Positions 53,195 through 62,587 are shown, numbered from the stretch's first letter. The stretch: 64,000 bases of DNA from JBCBXA01 sp039816825 (GCA_039816825.1 JBCBXA010000002.1:31170-95169), one strand, 5' to 3'. The notes: generated from the sequence alone by a model not told the origin. Numbers and translations are program-made.

Positions 53195-54142
53195 TTGAGA
53201 CCGGTGGGCCCGGTGGCCGCTGATCATCGAGAAGCGGCTGAAGCCGGCGGTGAGCGCCGTTTCGTTCTCGCCGGGCAGAGCCTGACAGCACCTCGGCTGG
53301 ACGCTGCGCTCTACATTGTCGCCACACCGATCGGCAATCTGGGCGATATCACCATCCGAGCCCTGGAAACTCTGGCCGGCGCAGACCTTGTCGCCTGTGA
53401 AGACACCCGGACTTCGCGCACGCTCATGCGGCGCTATGGGATCACCACCCGCCTGATCGCCGCCCATCAGCACAATGAGGCGGCGGCCGGAGAGCGGATC
53501 GCAGACGATATTCGGCAGGGCAAGTCCGTGGCGCTCATCTCCGATGCCGGAACGCCTGCCATATCGGATCCGGGTGAGCGCATAGTCAGTGCCGTGATCG
53601 CGGCCGGCATGCCGGTCATCCCGATCCCCGGCGCGTCTGCGGTGCTGAGCGCGCTGGTCGCCAGCGGGCTTCCAACCGAGACGTTTGCTTTCGTCGGCTT
53701 TCCCGAACGCAAGAAGCAGGCGCTGCTAGGGCAGTTGGCAGCGCACCGCCGGCAATATGCCGGCCAAACCCTCGTCTATTATGAGAGCCCCAAGCGCGCG
53801 CTGGATACGCTGGCCGCGATGGCCGACACCTTTGGGGCCGAGTCCTTGGCCTGTCTGGCCCGGGAACTGACCAAACTGCACGAAACCTTCATTCGCGGCT
53901 CGTTGGGCGACATCGTCACGGAAGTCCGTGATGCAGCCCCTCTTAAGGGGGAGATTGTTCTTGCGGTCGCTGTTCCAGAACTCCTGAAGGAGGACTGGAG
54001 CGACGAACGTGTGGATGCGCTTCTGGTCGACCTGATGGCGGATTTGCCGGCCGGCAGAGCCGCCAGCGAAGCGGCGCAACGCACCGGGCGGGCAAGGCGC
54101 GAGCTGTTCGACAGGGCAACCGCCCTTAAAAACCACCCATGA
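53195..54142 (+). CDS. rsmI: 16S rRNA (cytidine1402-2'-O)-methyltransferase RsmI
   Basis: The 315-residue SAM-dependent enzyme methylates C1402 at the ribosomal P site. It has the tetrapyrrole-methylase fold: YIVATPIGNLGDITIRALE, CEDTRTSRTLMRRYGI, ALISDAGTPAISDPGE and PIPGASAVLSALVASGL. The TTG at 53195 gives an N-terminal extension of about 35 residues before the core; GTG codons at 53204 and 53213 are alternatives. It overlaps yraN by ATGA. Confidence 0.93.
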   Translation: MRPVGPVAADHREAAEAGGERRFVLAGQSLTAPRLDAALYIVATPIGNLGDITIRALETLAGADLVACEDTRTSRTLMRRYGITTRLIAAHQHNEAAAGERIADDIRQGKSVALISDAGTPAISDPGERIVSAVIAAGMPVIPIPGASAVLSALVASGLPTETFAFVGFPERKKQALLGQLAAHRRQYAGQTLVYYESPKRALDTLAAMADTFGAESLACLARELTKLHETFIRGSLGDIVTEVRDAAPLKGEIVLAVAVPELLKEDWSDERVDALLVDLMADLPAGRAASEAAQRTGRARRELFDRATALKNHP

Positions 54143-54492
54143 CCCTCAAACGCCAGACGGCAGAACGGCGTGGTCGGCGGGCGGAATGGCTTGCAGCGAT
54201 GGCACTGCGCCTCAAGGGCTTTCGCATTTTGGCGCAACGCTTCAAGACACCGCTTGGCGAGATCGACCTGATTGCGCGGCGTGGAGACCTGGTGGTGCTG
54301 GTTGAAGTGAAAGCGAGGCGCAGTCTGATGGCGTGCCACGAGGCCATCACGGCCACCGCAGCTCAACGCATCGAGTCCGCCGGAGACCTTTGGCTCTCGC
54401 GCCAGCCGGACGCTCATCGACTGTCCGTGCGCAAGGACCTTATTGCCATTGTGCCATGGCGCTGGCCGCGGCACCTGGCCAACGCATTTTAG
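54139..54492 (+). CDS. YraN family (UPF0102) protein
   Basis: The 117-residue protein has the conserved nuclease-like motif GEIDLIARRGDLVVLVEVKAR with Glu, Asp, Glu and Lys in the order of a Holliday-resolvase-type fold. Its function is not established. It is coupled to rsmI by ATGA and followed by gshB about 100 bp later, a common alphaproteobacterial order. Confidence 0.9.
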   Translation: MTLKRQTAERRGRRAEWLAAMALRLKGFRILAQRFKTPLGEIDLIARRGDLVVLVEVKARRSLMACHEAITATAAQRIESAGDLWLSRQPDAHRLSVRKDLIAIVPWRWPRHLANAF

Positions 54493-54594
54493 ACCCACCG
54501 CTTAGACCCGCCACCTTAGACTCATCGCCGCCAAGCCACTTTTCACAGTCGGCACACCGGTTCATACAGCCCCTCAGCTTCAGCGGAGATCATC

Positions 54595-55560
54595 ATGGCC
54601 AACCCCCTCAAGATCGGCGTCCAGATGGACCATGTGTCGGGCATAGACATCCTCGGCGACAGCACGTTTGCCATGTGTCTGGAGGCGCAGGCGCGCGGTC
54701 ACGAGCTCTTCCACTTCACGCCATTTGACCTGCGTATGACCGCACAGAGCGTGTCGGCCAGGCTGCAGCCCATGCAGGTGCGGGATGTGAAAGGCGACCA
54801 CTTCACGCTGGAAGCGCCACAGACTGTTGATCTTGCGGAGATGGACGTGATCCTGCTGCGGCAGGACCCGCCCTTCGACATGTCCTACATCACCAACACA
54901 CATATGCTGGAGCGCATTCACAAAGCGGATGGTAGCGGCACGCTGGTCGTCAACGATCCAGCGTCGGTCCGCAACGCACCAGAGAAGCTGCTGGTGATGG
55001 AATATCCGGATCTGATGCCAGCGACGCTGATCACGCGCGACCGCAGTGCCATCGATAGTTTTCGAGCAGAGCATGGCGATATCATCATAAAGCCGCTGTA
55101 CGGGAATGGCGGGGCGGGCGTTTTTCTGCTCCGCCACGATGACCAGAACCTTTCATCGCTTATGGAGATGTTCGGCGCGGCCAATCGCGAACCGCTGATT
55201 GCGCAGGCCTATCTCCCGGCGGTCCGCGCGGGGGACAAGCGCATTCTTCTGATCGACGGCGAGCCTGTGGGTGCCATCAACCGCGTGCCGCCGGAGGGCG
55301 ACGCTCGGTCCAACATGCATATTGGCGGCGTGGCAGAGCCGGTGGACCTCACGGACAGCGACCGCGCCATCTGTGACGCCATCAAACCAGCCCTCGTGGA
55401 GCGGGGATTCATTCTGGTGGGCATTGACGTGATCGGAGACAAGATGACCGAGATTAACGTGAGCTCCCCCTCAGGGCTGCGGGAGGTAAAAGCCTGGGGC
55501 GTTGAGGACATTGCCTCGCTGTTCTGGGATGCCGTAGAGCGCCGCCTGGTCCGCCAGTAG
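54595..55560 (+). CDS. gshB: Glutathione synthetase
   Basis: The 321-residue ATP-grasp ligase joins gamma-glutamylcysteine and glycine. Landmarks are the N-terminus KIGVQMDHVSGIDI, the segment VILLRQDPPFDMSYI, the ATP-grasp core IIIKPLYGNGGAGVFLLR, GDKRILLIDGEPVGAINRVP and the C-terminal EINVSSPSGLREV. GGAG lies 6 bases before the ATG. It has a 102-bp gap behind yraN and may have its own promoter. Confidence 0.95.
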   Translation: MANPLKIGVQMDHVSGIDILGDSTFAMCLEAQARGHELFHFTPFDLRMTAQSVSARLQPMQVRDVKGDHFTLEAPQTVDLAEMDVILLRQDPPFDMSYITNTHMLERIHKADGSGTLVVNDPASVRNAPEKLLVMEYPDLMPATLITRDRSAIDSFRAEHGDIIIKPLYGNGGAGVFLLRHDDQNLSSLMEMFGAANREPLIAQAYLPAVRAGDKRILLIDGEPVGAINRVPPEGDARSNMHIGGVAEPVDLTDSDRAICDAIKPALVERGFILVGIDVIGDKMTEINVSSPSGLREVKAWGVEDIASLFWDAVERRLVRQ

Positions 55561-55572
55561 GCGCAGCAAAAT

Positions 55573-55671
55573 TCAGTTTAGCGGAATGAGCGGCACACCG
55601 CAGCCTGACAGTGCAAGCATCAGGAGCCAGAAGATCGCCATCCTTGCGGCAGTTTCAAGTGTGCTCAACAT
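55573..55671 (-). CDS. Tiny lipoprotein candidate, 32 residues
   Basis: A 32-residue frame encodes a hydrophobic signal segment ending in the lipobox LSGC, followed only by GVPLIPLN. Mature peptides of this kind (Cys-Gly-Val-Pro plus a few residues) are frequent in alphaproteobacteria but usually missed by gene callers. The ATG at 55671 lacks a strong ribosome site; an ATG at 55641 would shorten it to 22 residues. It lies between gshB and comM on the opposite strand. Confidence 0.42.
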   Translation of the reverse strand: MLSTLETAARMAIFWLLMLALSGCGVPLIPLN

Positions 55672-55763
55672 TGTGGGTTGCCTGTGCGCGCCTAGTGGAA
55701 ACTCTGTGGACAGACAGTAAACGCAGCAGCCTAACCAATTGTTGAGGCTTAGCTTTCTGCCTG

Positions 55764-55792
55764 TTGAAAACCTCGCATAGTATCGTTCTATT
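55764..55792 (+). promoter_or_regulatory. comM promoter
   Basis: TTGAAA and TCTATT are separated by 17 bases, 60 bp upstream of the comM ATG. The -10 overlaps the first LexA-type box, so repressor binding would block the polymerase. Confidence 0.65.
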
Positions 55793-55799
55793 TTTGTTC
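55785..55799 (+). promoter_or_regulatory. LexA (SOS) box 1 upstream of comM
   Basis: GTTCtatttttGTTC is an exact GTTC-N7-GTTC, the LexA operator form of alphaproteobacteria. It overlaps the -10 element of the comM promoter. comM is a known SOS-regulon member in this class. Confidence 0.75.
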
Positions 55800-55801
55800 T
55801 T

Positions 55802-55816
55802 GTTCCTGGTGTGTTC
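55802..55816 (+). promoter_or_regulatory. LexA (SOS) box 2 upstream of comM
   Basis: GTTCctggtgtGTTC is a second exact GTTC-N7-GTTC, two bases after box 1. It lies near the expected transcription start. Confidence 0.65.
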
Positions 55817-55852
55817 CTGGGCTAGCCTCAGGCAGGATCAGGAGTATCCAAG

Positions 55853-57391
55853 ATGGTGTCGCGGGTTACGACAGTTGCGTTCAGTGGCGTGGAGGCCCTT
55901 CCTGTTGACGTGCAGGTGATGGTCGCACCTGGCAAAGTGGGCATGTCCATCGTGGGCCTTCCTGACAAGGCGGTGGCCGAGAGCCGGGATCGGGTGCAGG
56001 CTGCCCTGCATTCATCAGGTTTGGCCATGCCCGCCAAGAAGGTCACCGTCAATTTGAGCCCGGCAGACCTTCCCAAGGAGGGCAGCCATTACGACCTGCC
56101 CATTGCACTCGGGCTCATGGTGGCGCTTGGCGCGCTTCCCGCTGACGCTCTGGCCGACTTCATTGCGATCGGAGAATTGTCGCTCGATGGCGCGATCGCC
56201 CATGTGGCGGGGACATTGCCCGCAGCGATGGCGGCCAACGCCACGGATCGGGGGCTGATATGCCCAGAGAGCACAGGCAGCGAAGCGGCGTGGGCCGGGG
56301 CCGACATGGAGATCCTGGCCCCTTCCTCCCTGCTCGCCCTGGCCAATCACTTCAAGGGCAGCCAGGTTTTGACCCGGCCAGTGCCCATGCGACCGGGCAA
56401 TGGGGAAAGCCTGCCGGATCTGGCTGATATTCGTGGTCAGGAGGTGGCCAAGCGGGCACTGGAGATCGCGGCGGCCGGCGGCCACAATTTGCTGATGGTC
56501 GGCCCGCCGGGCTCCGGCAAAAGCATGCTGGCCGCGCGGCTGCCATCGATTCTTCCACCCCTTGAGGCCCGAGAGCTGCTCGAAGTTTCAATGATCAATT
56601 CGGTGGCTGGTGAACTCAGCAATGGCGAACTGACAAGCCAGAGGCCCTTCAGATCACCGCATCATTCAGCATCCATGGCAGCATTGGTTGGGGGAGGATT
56701 GAGGGCCAGACCGGGAGAGGTTTCCCTCGCTCACCACGGTGTTCTGTTTCTGGATGAGCTGCCGGAGTTTCCGCCCAACGTTCTCGACAGTCTGAGGCAG
56801 CCCATTGAGAACGGCGAGAGCGTGATCGCGAGGGCCAATCACCGCGTCAGCTACCCCGCACAGTTTCAGCTAGTGGCTGCCATGAACCCCTGCAAATGCG
56901 GCCAGTATGGGACGCCCGGACATACGTGCAAAAGGGGTGATCGCTGCGCGTCGGACTATCAGGGGCGCCTGTCGGGACCGCTGCTGGATCGCATCGATCT
57001 GCGCGTCGATGTCCCCGCGGTCACTGCATCGGACCTGATTGCGCCTGCAGATGCCGAACCGAGTTCGGTTGTGGCGGCTCGAGTGGCCAAGGCGCGGGAT
57101 GTTCAGTTGGCAAGATATGCCGATGGCAACAACGGAACGTCTGGAGCGGCTTTGAGGCAGACGAACGCAGCCGTCAGTTCGACCCTGATAGAGGAGTATC
57201 TGGGTCTGGATGATCCAGCAAAAGACCTTCTGAAGCGGGCCGCTGACACGATGGCGTTCTCGGCCAGGGCCTATCATCGCATCCTAGAAGTTGCCCGGAC
57301 AATTGCCGATCTCGATGGAAGCGAGAACGTGGGTCGTCTGCATCTGGCCGAGGCCATCAGCCTGCGGACATCGACAATCGGCCACGCCTAG
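55853..57391 (+). CDS. comM: ComM/YifB family Mg-chelatase-like AAA+ helicase
   Basis: The 512-residue AAA+ protein acts in branch migration during recombination of incoming DNA. It has an N-terminal Lon-like S5 fold (VMVAPGKVGMSIVGLPDKAV in parts), the P-loop MVGPPGSGKSMLA near residue 220, Walker B GVLFLDELPEFP and a zinc-type loop with four Cys (MNPCKCGQYGTPGHTCKRGDRC in parts). The C-terminal domain contains RAYHRILEVARTIADLDGS in parts. AGGAG lies 8 bases before the ATG. Control by the two SOS boxes links it to DNA damage. Confidence 0.94.
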   Translation: MVSRVTTVAFSGVEALPVDVQVMVAPGKVGMSIVGLPDKAVAESRDRVQAALHSSGLAMPAKKVTVNLSPADLPKEGSHYDLPIALGLMVALGALPADALADFIAIGELSLDGAIAHVAGTLPAAMAANATDRGLICPESTGSEAAWAGADMEILAPSSLLALANHFKGSQVLTRPVPMRPGNGESLPDLADIRGQEVAKRALEIAAAGGHNLLMVGPPGSGKSMLAARLPSILPPLEARELLEVSMINSVAGELSNGELTSQRPFRSPHHSASMAALVGGGLRARPGEVSLAHHGVLFLDELPEFPPNVLDSLRQPIENGESVIARANHRVSYPAQFQLVAAMNPCKCGQYGTPGHTCKRGDRCASDYQGRLSGPLLDRIDLRVDVPAVTASDLIAPADAEPSSVVAARVAKARDVQLARYADGNNGTSGAALRQTNAAVSSTLIEEYLGLDDPAKDLLKRAADTMAFSARAYHRILEVARTIADLDGSENVGRLHLAEAISLRTSTIGHA

Positions 57392-58110
57392 CTGGCGATA
57401 TTGAAGGCAGCCTCTCCGCATATGGAGTCGGCTGGAGACCCGCACGCGCCGGTTTCGATAAGGGACTGCACAATGGTGGGCAGCATGTTTTCCACCATCA
57501 CGCCGATGCCCTCGGCGGTCGGGTGGATCCCGTCAGGCTGATTGAGATCGCGCTCGAAGGCCACGCCCTCAAGGAAAAACGGATAGAGAAACGCGTCGGC
57601 CTGTTCAGCGACAGCCGGATAAATTGCGTTGAAAGCCTGCTCATATTCCGCGCCCATGGAGGGCGGAGCCAACATGCCCGCAATCAGCGTGGGGACCTGC
57701 TTTGCCTGAAGAGATGCTCCAATCTCTTCCATGTTCCCACGTGTCCGCTCGACCGGTATGCCGCGCAGAAAGTCGTTGCCCCCCAAAGCCACGATCACCA
57801 GATCCGGATTCTCGGAACCCAAAGACCAATCGAGGCGGGCCAAACCACCGGTCGTCGTATCACCGGAAACGCCGGCATTCTCCACCCTTGCCGGGACACC
57901 GACCCCCTCCAGTGCCGCTTCCAGCTGCACAGGAAAGGCTTCATTGGTGGCAAGGCCGTACCCGGCCGTGAGCGAGTCACCGAGAGCCACAACACGAATG
58001 GGCTTGGCCTCCTGACCGAAAGCCGTTGTCGGAACGGCCAGAACGGAAGCAGCGGCCAGGATCAAGGAAGCACAAAGCCAAATCATCGTACCGGTCGCTT
58101 CAATTCGCAT
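57388..58110 (-). CDS. Secreted GDSL arylesterase (TesA-like)
   Basis: The 240-residue SGNH hydrolase has a signal peptide ending near AFGQEA, block I ALGDSLTAGYGL (catalytic Ser), block III VIVALGGNDFLRG (oxyanion Gly/Asn) and block V PDGIHPTAEG (Asp, His). It matches TesA-type arylesterase/lysophospholipase. The ATG at 58110 has GGAG 7 bases upstream. It is divergent from the ABC genes beginning at 58258, an arrangement seen in many proteobacteria. Two Cys pairs near the C-terminus suggest disulfides. Confidence 0.9.
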   Translation of the reverse strand: MRIEATGTMIWLCASLILAAASVLAVPTTAFGQEAKPIRVVALGDSLTAGYGLATNEAFPVQLEAALEGVGVPARVENAGVSGDTTTGGLARLDWSLGSENPDLVIVALGGNDFLRGIPVERTRGNMEEIGASLQAKQVPTLIAGMLAPPSMGAEYEQAFNAIYPAVAEQADAFLYPFFLEGVAFERDLNQPDGIHPTAEGIGVMVENMLPTIVQSLIETGACGSPADSICGEAAFNIAS

Positions 58111-58257
58111 TTTTAGTCTCCATATGTCGGTCAGCGTCGCCATGGCGGAACAACCAAAACGGTGTGTGGCGCGTAACCAACGCCAACACCCCGGAAATGG
58201 GTCGCACGAAGGCGCGGGACAAGCGCCAGCCGACCAGCAGTCAACAAAGGCCATCTG

Positions 58258-58977
58258 ATGACCAACCCCAACAGCCACATCACCGACAGCGTGATCTCGC
58301 TTCATGATGTCCGCCTCAAACTGGGAACAGGCGCATCAGCCGTTCAGGTTCTCAAGGGCATTGATCTGCAGGTCGACCGCGGACAGTCGCTGGGCATTGT
58401 GGGCCCGTCTGGTTCCGGTAAGTCAACGCTTCTTATGGTGCTGGCCGGGCTTGAGCGGATCGACCAGGGTGAAATTCAAGTTGCGGGAACCCGCTATCAC
58501 GGCATGAGCGAAGATGAACTGGCGGCCTTTCGCGGCAGGACAGTCGGCATTGTGTTCCAGTCCTTCCACCTGATTCCCAACATGACGGCGCTGGAGAATG
58601 TGGCGGTGCCGCTCGAAATGGCCGGGCGGACAGACGCGTTTGAGCGCGCCGAGCGCGAGCTCGAAGCTGTAGGCCTGGCGGAACGCCTGACCCATTATCC
58701 GTCCATGATGTCGGGTGGAGAGCAGCAGCGGGTGGCGATCGCGCGGGCCCTGGCGCCGGACCCCGCAATTGTCATTGCAGATGAGCCGACCGGCAATCTG
58801 GACGAACAGACAGGAAAGCAAATCTCCGAGCTGCTGTTTGAAAAACAGCGCGAGCGGGGCACGACGCTTGTTCTCGTGACCCATGACCGCCGGCTTGCAG
58901 AGCAGTGCGACCGCCAGGTGCGGGTGCGCGGTGGCGAAATCTTTGCTGAAGAGACCGAACTGGCAGCTGCATCGTGA
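58258..58977 (+). CDS. LolD/YbbA-type ABC transporter ATP-binding protein
   Basis: The 239-residue ATPase has Walker A GPSGSGKSTL, the Q-loop VFQSFHLIPNMTALENVAVPLEM in parts, signature MSGGEQQRVAIARAL, Walker B IVIADEPTGNLD and the His switch LVTHD. It pairs with the large FtsX-type permease downstream (GTGA overlap). Such pairs beside an arylesterase correspond to YbbA-YbbP. A role in export or envelope lipid handling is inferred from the neighbourhood. Confidence 0.9.
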   Translation: MTNPNSHITDSVISLHDVRLKLGTGASAVQVLKGIDLQVDRGQSLGIVGPSGSGKSTLLMVLAGLERIDQGEIQVAGTRYHGMSEDELAAFRGRTVGIVFQSFHLIPNMTALENVAVPLEMAGRTDAFERAERELEAVGLAERLTHYPSMMSGGEQQRVAIARALAPDPAIVIADEPTGNLDEQTGKQISELLFEKQRERGTTLVLVTHDRRLAEQCDRQVRVRGGEIFAEETELAAAS

Positions 58978-61625
58978 CCACCGCAGAGCTTCATGCACCC
59001 GTTGCAGACACAGAAATCGCGCCATCCAGAAACGTATTTGAGGCCGGTTCGACAGCCTATGCGTTGCGCATCGCTGTTCGTGAGATGCGGGCAGGCCTGA
59101 GGGGCTTTATCATTTTCCTGGCCTGTATCGCGCTCGGCGTTGGTGCTGTTGCGGGAGTCAACTCAGTTTCCAACGCCATCACAACGGGCCTGGCCACCGA
59201 AGGTCGGGCCATTCTGGGCGGCGATCTCAAGTTTTCCCTCACCCACCTTCAGGCGACGGATGAACAGCGCAGCGCTATGGAAGGGTTGGGCGACGTTTCG
59301 GAAACCGCCACCATGCGCACAATGGCTCGGGTTGTGACGCGAACCGGTGGCAGCGCGCCCGCCGACACCGTAGAGCAGACGCTTATTGAACTTCGCGCGG
59401 TGGACGAGGCTTGGCCACTGGTGGGCGCCATGGAAACCGAGGCCAACACAGAGGTGGGCGCACTGAACGCACCGACCTCCGACGGCAGCTGGATAGCGGT
59501 CGCCCAGCCCATTTTGTTCGAACGCTTGGGCATCGCGCCCGGCGACACCGTGTCGATAGGCAATATTGAGGTCGTCCTTCAGGATGAGCTGACTGTCGAG
59601 CCGGACACATTGTCCACGGGTCTGCGGTTTGCGCCGCGCGTTTTGATCTCAACGGCTGCCCTAGATGCAGCCGGTCTGGTGCGCGTGGGCTCACTCGTCA
59701 CCTGGAGTTACGCCCTGGCTCTGGACGATCCAGCCACGGTTGAACAGTCACAGACGCAGATCGAAGGGCGGTTCCCAGATGCTGGCTGGCGGGTCCAGAC
59801 CACCGACACCGCCTCGCCACAACTGGCCCGGGCCGTGCAACGCTTCTCCGACTTTCTGACCCTTGTCGGGCTCACGGTTCTGGTCGTGGGTGGGGTGGGC
59901 GTGTCCAACGCGGTGCGCGCCTATCTCGATGGACAGCGGTCCGTAATCGCAACACTAAAATGCCTCGGCGCGCCAGCTTCCTTCATCACTCGGGTGTACC
60001 TGTTTCAGATCGGACTTTTGGCGGGCGTTGGAACTTTGGTAGGCCTTGCCATTGGTATTGCGATGCCCGTCATTGCGGGCTGGGCACTCGAGGGCACACT
60101 GCCGGTGGCGGCAGGCGGCTACATCTTTCCCGGCGCGCTGGGTCTGGCAGCAGCGTTTGGTCTGCTGGTCGCGCTGGTGGCTGCTCTCTTGCCCCTTGGT
60201 CGCGCCCAGGCAGTACCGGCGACCGCGCTCTTCCGCGAGGCATCCGGCAACAGGACGGGACAAGCGCCTTTGCCCTTTACCGTCGCAGCATTCTGCATTG
60301 CAGCCTTTGTTGCGGGCGTCGCCATATTGACCGCCCTCAACCAGTTCATAGCCACGGTTTTCGTGGGCGGGTTGGTGGCGACATTTGCGATCCTGTGGCT
60401 TGTCGCCAAGCTGGTTGCGGCCCTGGCCAGGCGCGCACCCACAGTGCGATCAACGCCCTTGCGCTTGGCGATTGGCAACATTCACCGACCCGGTGCTTTG
60501 ACCAGTTCCATTGCTCTTTCACTGGGTCTGGGTCTCACCCTGCTCGTGGCGCTGACGCTGATCGAGAACAATATGCGCCGCCAGTTGACGACCGGACTGT
60601 CGGTTGAGGCCCCCAGCTTCTTCTTCACCGACATTCAGAACACCGAATTGGCGAGCTTCGAACAGACCGTCACCGATGCGACCCCCGAAGACAGTGTTGT
60701 GACCACAGTGCCCATGCTCAGGGGCCACGTTCTGTCGCTCAAAGGCATCGAAGCCGAAGACTATCCGATTGTGGACGGTCAGGGCGAATGGGTGCTGCGC
60801 GGAGATCGCGGGCTGACTTACTCAAGCGACACTCCCGTGAATTCAACGTTGGCGGCGGGCGAATGGTGGGACGAGAACTACAGCGGACCACCCCTGGTCT
60901 CATTCGCCAAAGAGGAGGCTGACGAATTGCGGCTGGCTATCGGAGACACTGTCTCCGTGTCGGTTCTTGGTCGCCCCGTGACAGCCACCATTGCCAACTT
61001 GAGAGACGTCGAGTGGGAATCCTTTGGCATCAACTTCGTGATGGTGTTCTCGCCCAACACGTTCGCAGGAGCACCGCACTCCCATTTGGCAACGCTGACC
61101 CTTCCCGGCGGCTTGAACGCTGACGATGCGGTGGCGCGCGATGGTGAGATTCTGCGCACGGTCACTGCGGCCTTTCCAGCCGTCACAACCGTGCGGGTCA
61201 AGGATGCCATCGATGCGGTCAACGATCTCATTGGACAGATTGCGATTGCCATCAGGGCGGCGGCAGCTTTGACGCTGGTGGCCTCAGTGTTGGTGCTGGC
61301 AGGTGCTCTATCGAGCGGCAGTCAGATGCGCGTGCATGATTCTGTCGTTCTCAAAACGCTGGGAGCCACGCGCAGAACGCTCATTGCAGCCTTCGCTACA
61401 GAGTACGGACTGCTGGGACTTGCAACTGCAGGCTTCGCGCTCATGAGCGGCATCGTCGCCGCTTGGTTTGTGGTGGTTCAGATCATGACATTTGACTTTG
61501 TGATCTCACCTTTCCTTGCTTTGGCGACCATTGTTTCGGCGCTGATCCTCACCATTGGCCTGGGCCTGATATCCACTTGGCGTATTCTGGGGCAGAAGGT
61601 GGCGCCGGTGCTTCGGGAGCTCTGA
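58974..61625 (+). CDS. YbbP-type FtsX-family ABC permease
   Basis: The 883-residue protein has ten or so membrane spans arranged as two FtsX/MacB-type blocks around large extracytoplasmic loops. Block 1 ends with FLTLVGLTVLVVGGVGVSNAV and block 2 with VVLKTLGATRRTLIAAFATEYGLLGL in parts. It is the partner of the ATPase at 58258. The start is a GTG overlapping the ATPase stop. The order arylesterase // ATPase-permease matches tesA // ybbA-ybbP. Its substrate is unknown. Confidence 0.9.
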   Translation: MTTAELHAPVADTEIAPSRNVFEAGSTAYALRIAVREMRAGLRGFIIFLACIALGVGAVAGVNSVSNAITTGLATEGRAILGGDLKFSLTHLQATDEQRSAMEGLGDVSETATMRTMARVVTRTGGSAPADTVEQTLIELRAVDEAWPLVGAMETEANTEVGALNAPTSDGSWIAVAQPILFERLGIAPGDTVSIGNIEVVLQDELTVEPDTLSTGLRFAPRVLISTAALDAAGLVRVGSLVTWSYALALDDPATVEQSQTQIEGRFPDAGWRVQTTDTASPQLARAVQRFSDFLTLVGLTVLVVGGVGVSNAVRAYLDGQRSVIATLKCLGAPASFITRVYLFQIGLLAGVGTLVGLAIGIAMPVIAGWALEGTLPVAAGGYIFPGALGLAAAFGLLVALVAALLPLGRAQAVPATALFREASGNRTGQAPLPFTVAAFCIAAFVAGVAILTALNQFIATVFVGGLVATFAILWLVAKLVAALARRAPTVRSTPLRLAIGNIHRPGALTSSIALSLGLGLTLLVALTLIENNMRRQLTTGLSVEAPSFFFTDIQNTELASFEQTVTDATPEDSVVTTVPMLRGHVLSLKGIEAEDYPIVDGQGEWVLRGDRGLTYSSDTPVNSTLAAGEWWDENYSGPPLVSFAKEEADELRLAIGDTVSVSVLGRPVTATIANLRDVEWESFGINFVMVFSPNTFAGAPHSHLATLTLPGGLNADDAVARDGEILRTVTAAFPAVTTVRVKDAIDAVNDLIGQIAIAIRAAAALTLVASVLVLAGALSSGSQMRVHDSVVLKTLGATRRTLIAAFATEYGLLGLATAGFALMSGIVAAWFVVVQIMTFDFVISPFLALATIVSALILTIGLGLISTWRILGQKVAPVLREL

Positions 61626-61726
61626 GAACCGGGCGGAGCGCAGGAATTCGTTTACTCCAAGTCAGTTTGTCGCAGGTGATATCGGCGGTCTCGGCGGTCG
61701 AACCTGCGATGAACGCCGTTAGGGTC

Positions 61727-61755
61727 TTGTTTCCGACACTCAGCAAATTCATATT
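61727..61755 (+). promoter_or_regulatory. Candidate promoter of the Bax-inhibitor-1 gene
   Basis: TTGTTT and CATATT are separated by 17 bases, about 70 bp before the ATG at 61825. Confidence 0.4.
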
Positions 61756-61824
61756 AGAGGCAATCGCGCTGGGCCCCCGATCCGCGCGGCCATCTTGTTC
61801 GGGACACTTCTACCGGAGTTGAAA

Positions 61825-62565
61825 ATGGCAGAACTCAGAAATCAAACGGCCTATCAGGGTCGGGTCCGCGATCAAGCGGCCATCGACCAGGGCCTCCGCA
61901 GCTATATGCTGCGCGTCTACAACTACATGGCGATCGCCGTTGCCGTCACCGGCATCGCGGCGCTCGCAACTGCTAACATGGCGGTTCAGAACGGACAGCT
62001 GACATCGTTTGGTGCGGCGATCTACACGTCGCCCCTGCAATGGGTGGTCATGCTCGCACCGCTGGCCTTCGTGTTTCTGTTTGGATCCATGGTCAACCGC
62101 GTGTCGGTCTCCGCGGGCCAGTTCATGCTCTACGCGTTTGGCGCGCTGATGGGTCTGTCGCTGTCATCGATCTTCCTGGTGTTCACCGGTGAGTCGATCA
62201 CACAGACCTTCTTTGTCACCGCCGCAGCTTTCGCTGGCCTGAGCCTGTACGGTTACACCACCAAACGTGACCTGTCGGCATTCGGCACATTTCTGGTGAT
62301 GGGCTTGATCGGCCTGATCATCGCATCGCTGGTGAACATCTTCCTGCAGTCCAGCGGCCTGCAGTTCGTGATCTCGGTTGCCGGCGTGCTGATCTTTGCA
62401 GGCCTGACCGCATGGGACACGCAGCGCATCAAGGCGATCTATGACCAGGTTGCACATGATGAAACACTGATGGGTCGCACCGCCATCATGGGCGCGCTGA
62501 GCCTCTATCTGAACTTCATCAACCTGTTCATGTTCCTGCTGCAGTTCATGGGCAACCGCGAATAG
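61825..62565 (+). CDS. Bax inhibitor-1/YccA family membrane protein
   Basis: The 246-residue protein has seven hydrophobic spans and the BI-1 pattern, with GALMGLSLSSIFLVFTGESI in parts, the C-terminal AGLTAWDTQRIKAIYD and a final ALSLYLNFINLFMFLLQF. The two Asp residues after the sixth span (WDTQ and the following YDQ) correspond to the pH-sensing pair of BI-1 channels. The ATG at 61825 has GGAG 6 bases upstream. It is monocistronic with a terminator. YccA-type proteins modulate FtsH; that role is by analogy. Confidence 0.9.
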   Translation: MAELRNQTAYQGRVRDQAAIDQGLRSYMLRVYNYMAIAVAVTGIAALATANMAVQNGQLTSFGAAIYTSPLQWVVMLAPLAFVFLFGSMVNRVSVSAGQFMLYAFGALMGLSLSSIFLVFTGESITQTFFVTAAAFAGLSLYGYTTKRDLSAFGTFLVMGLIGLIIASLVNIFLQSSGLQFVISVAGVLIFAGLTAWDTQRIKAIYDQVAHDETLMGRTAIMGALSLYLNFINLFMFLLQFMGNRE

Positions 62566-62587
62566 TTTGCAGAAAATGGATTGAAAG

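Larger units (their letters stand above)
55561..55852. other. Intergenic region gshB-comM
   Basis: The 292-bp gap holds a tiny minus-strand lipoprotein frame in its first third and the comM promoter with two LexA-type boxes in its last third. The rest is AT-rich and shows nothing else. Confidence 0.6.
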
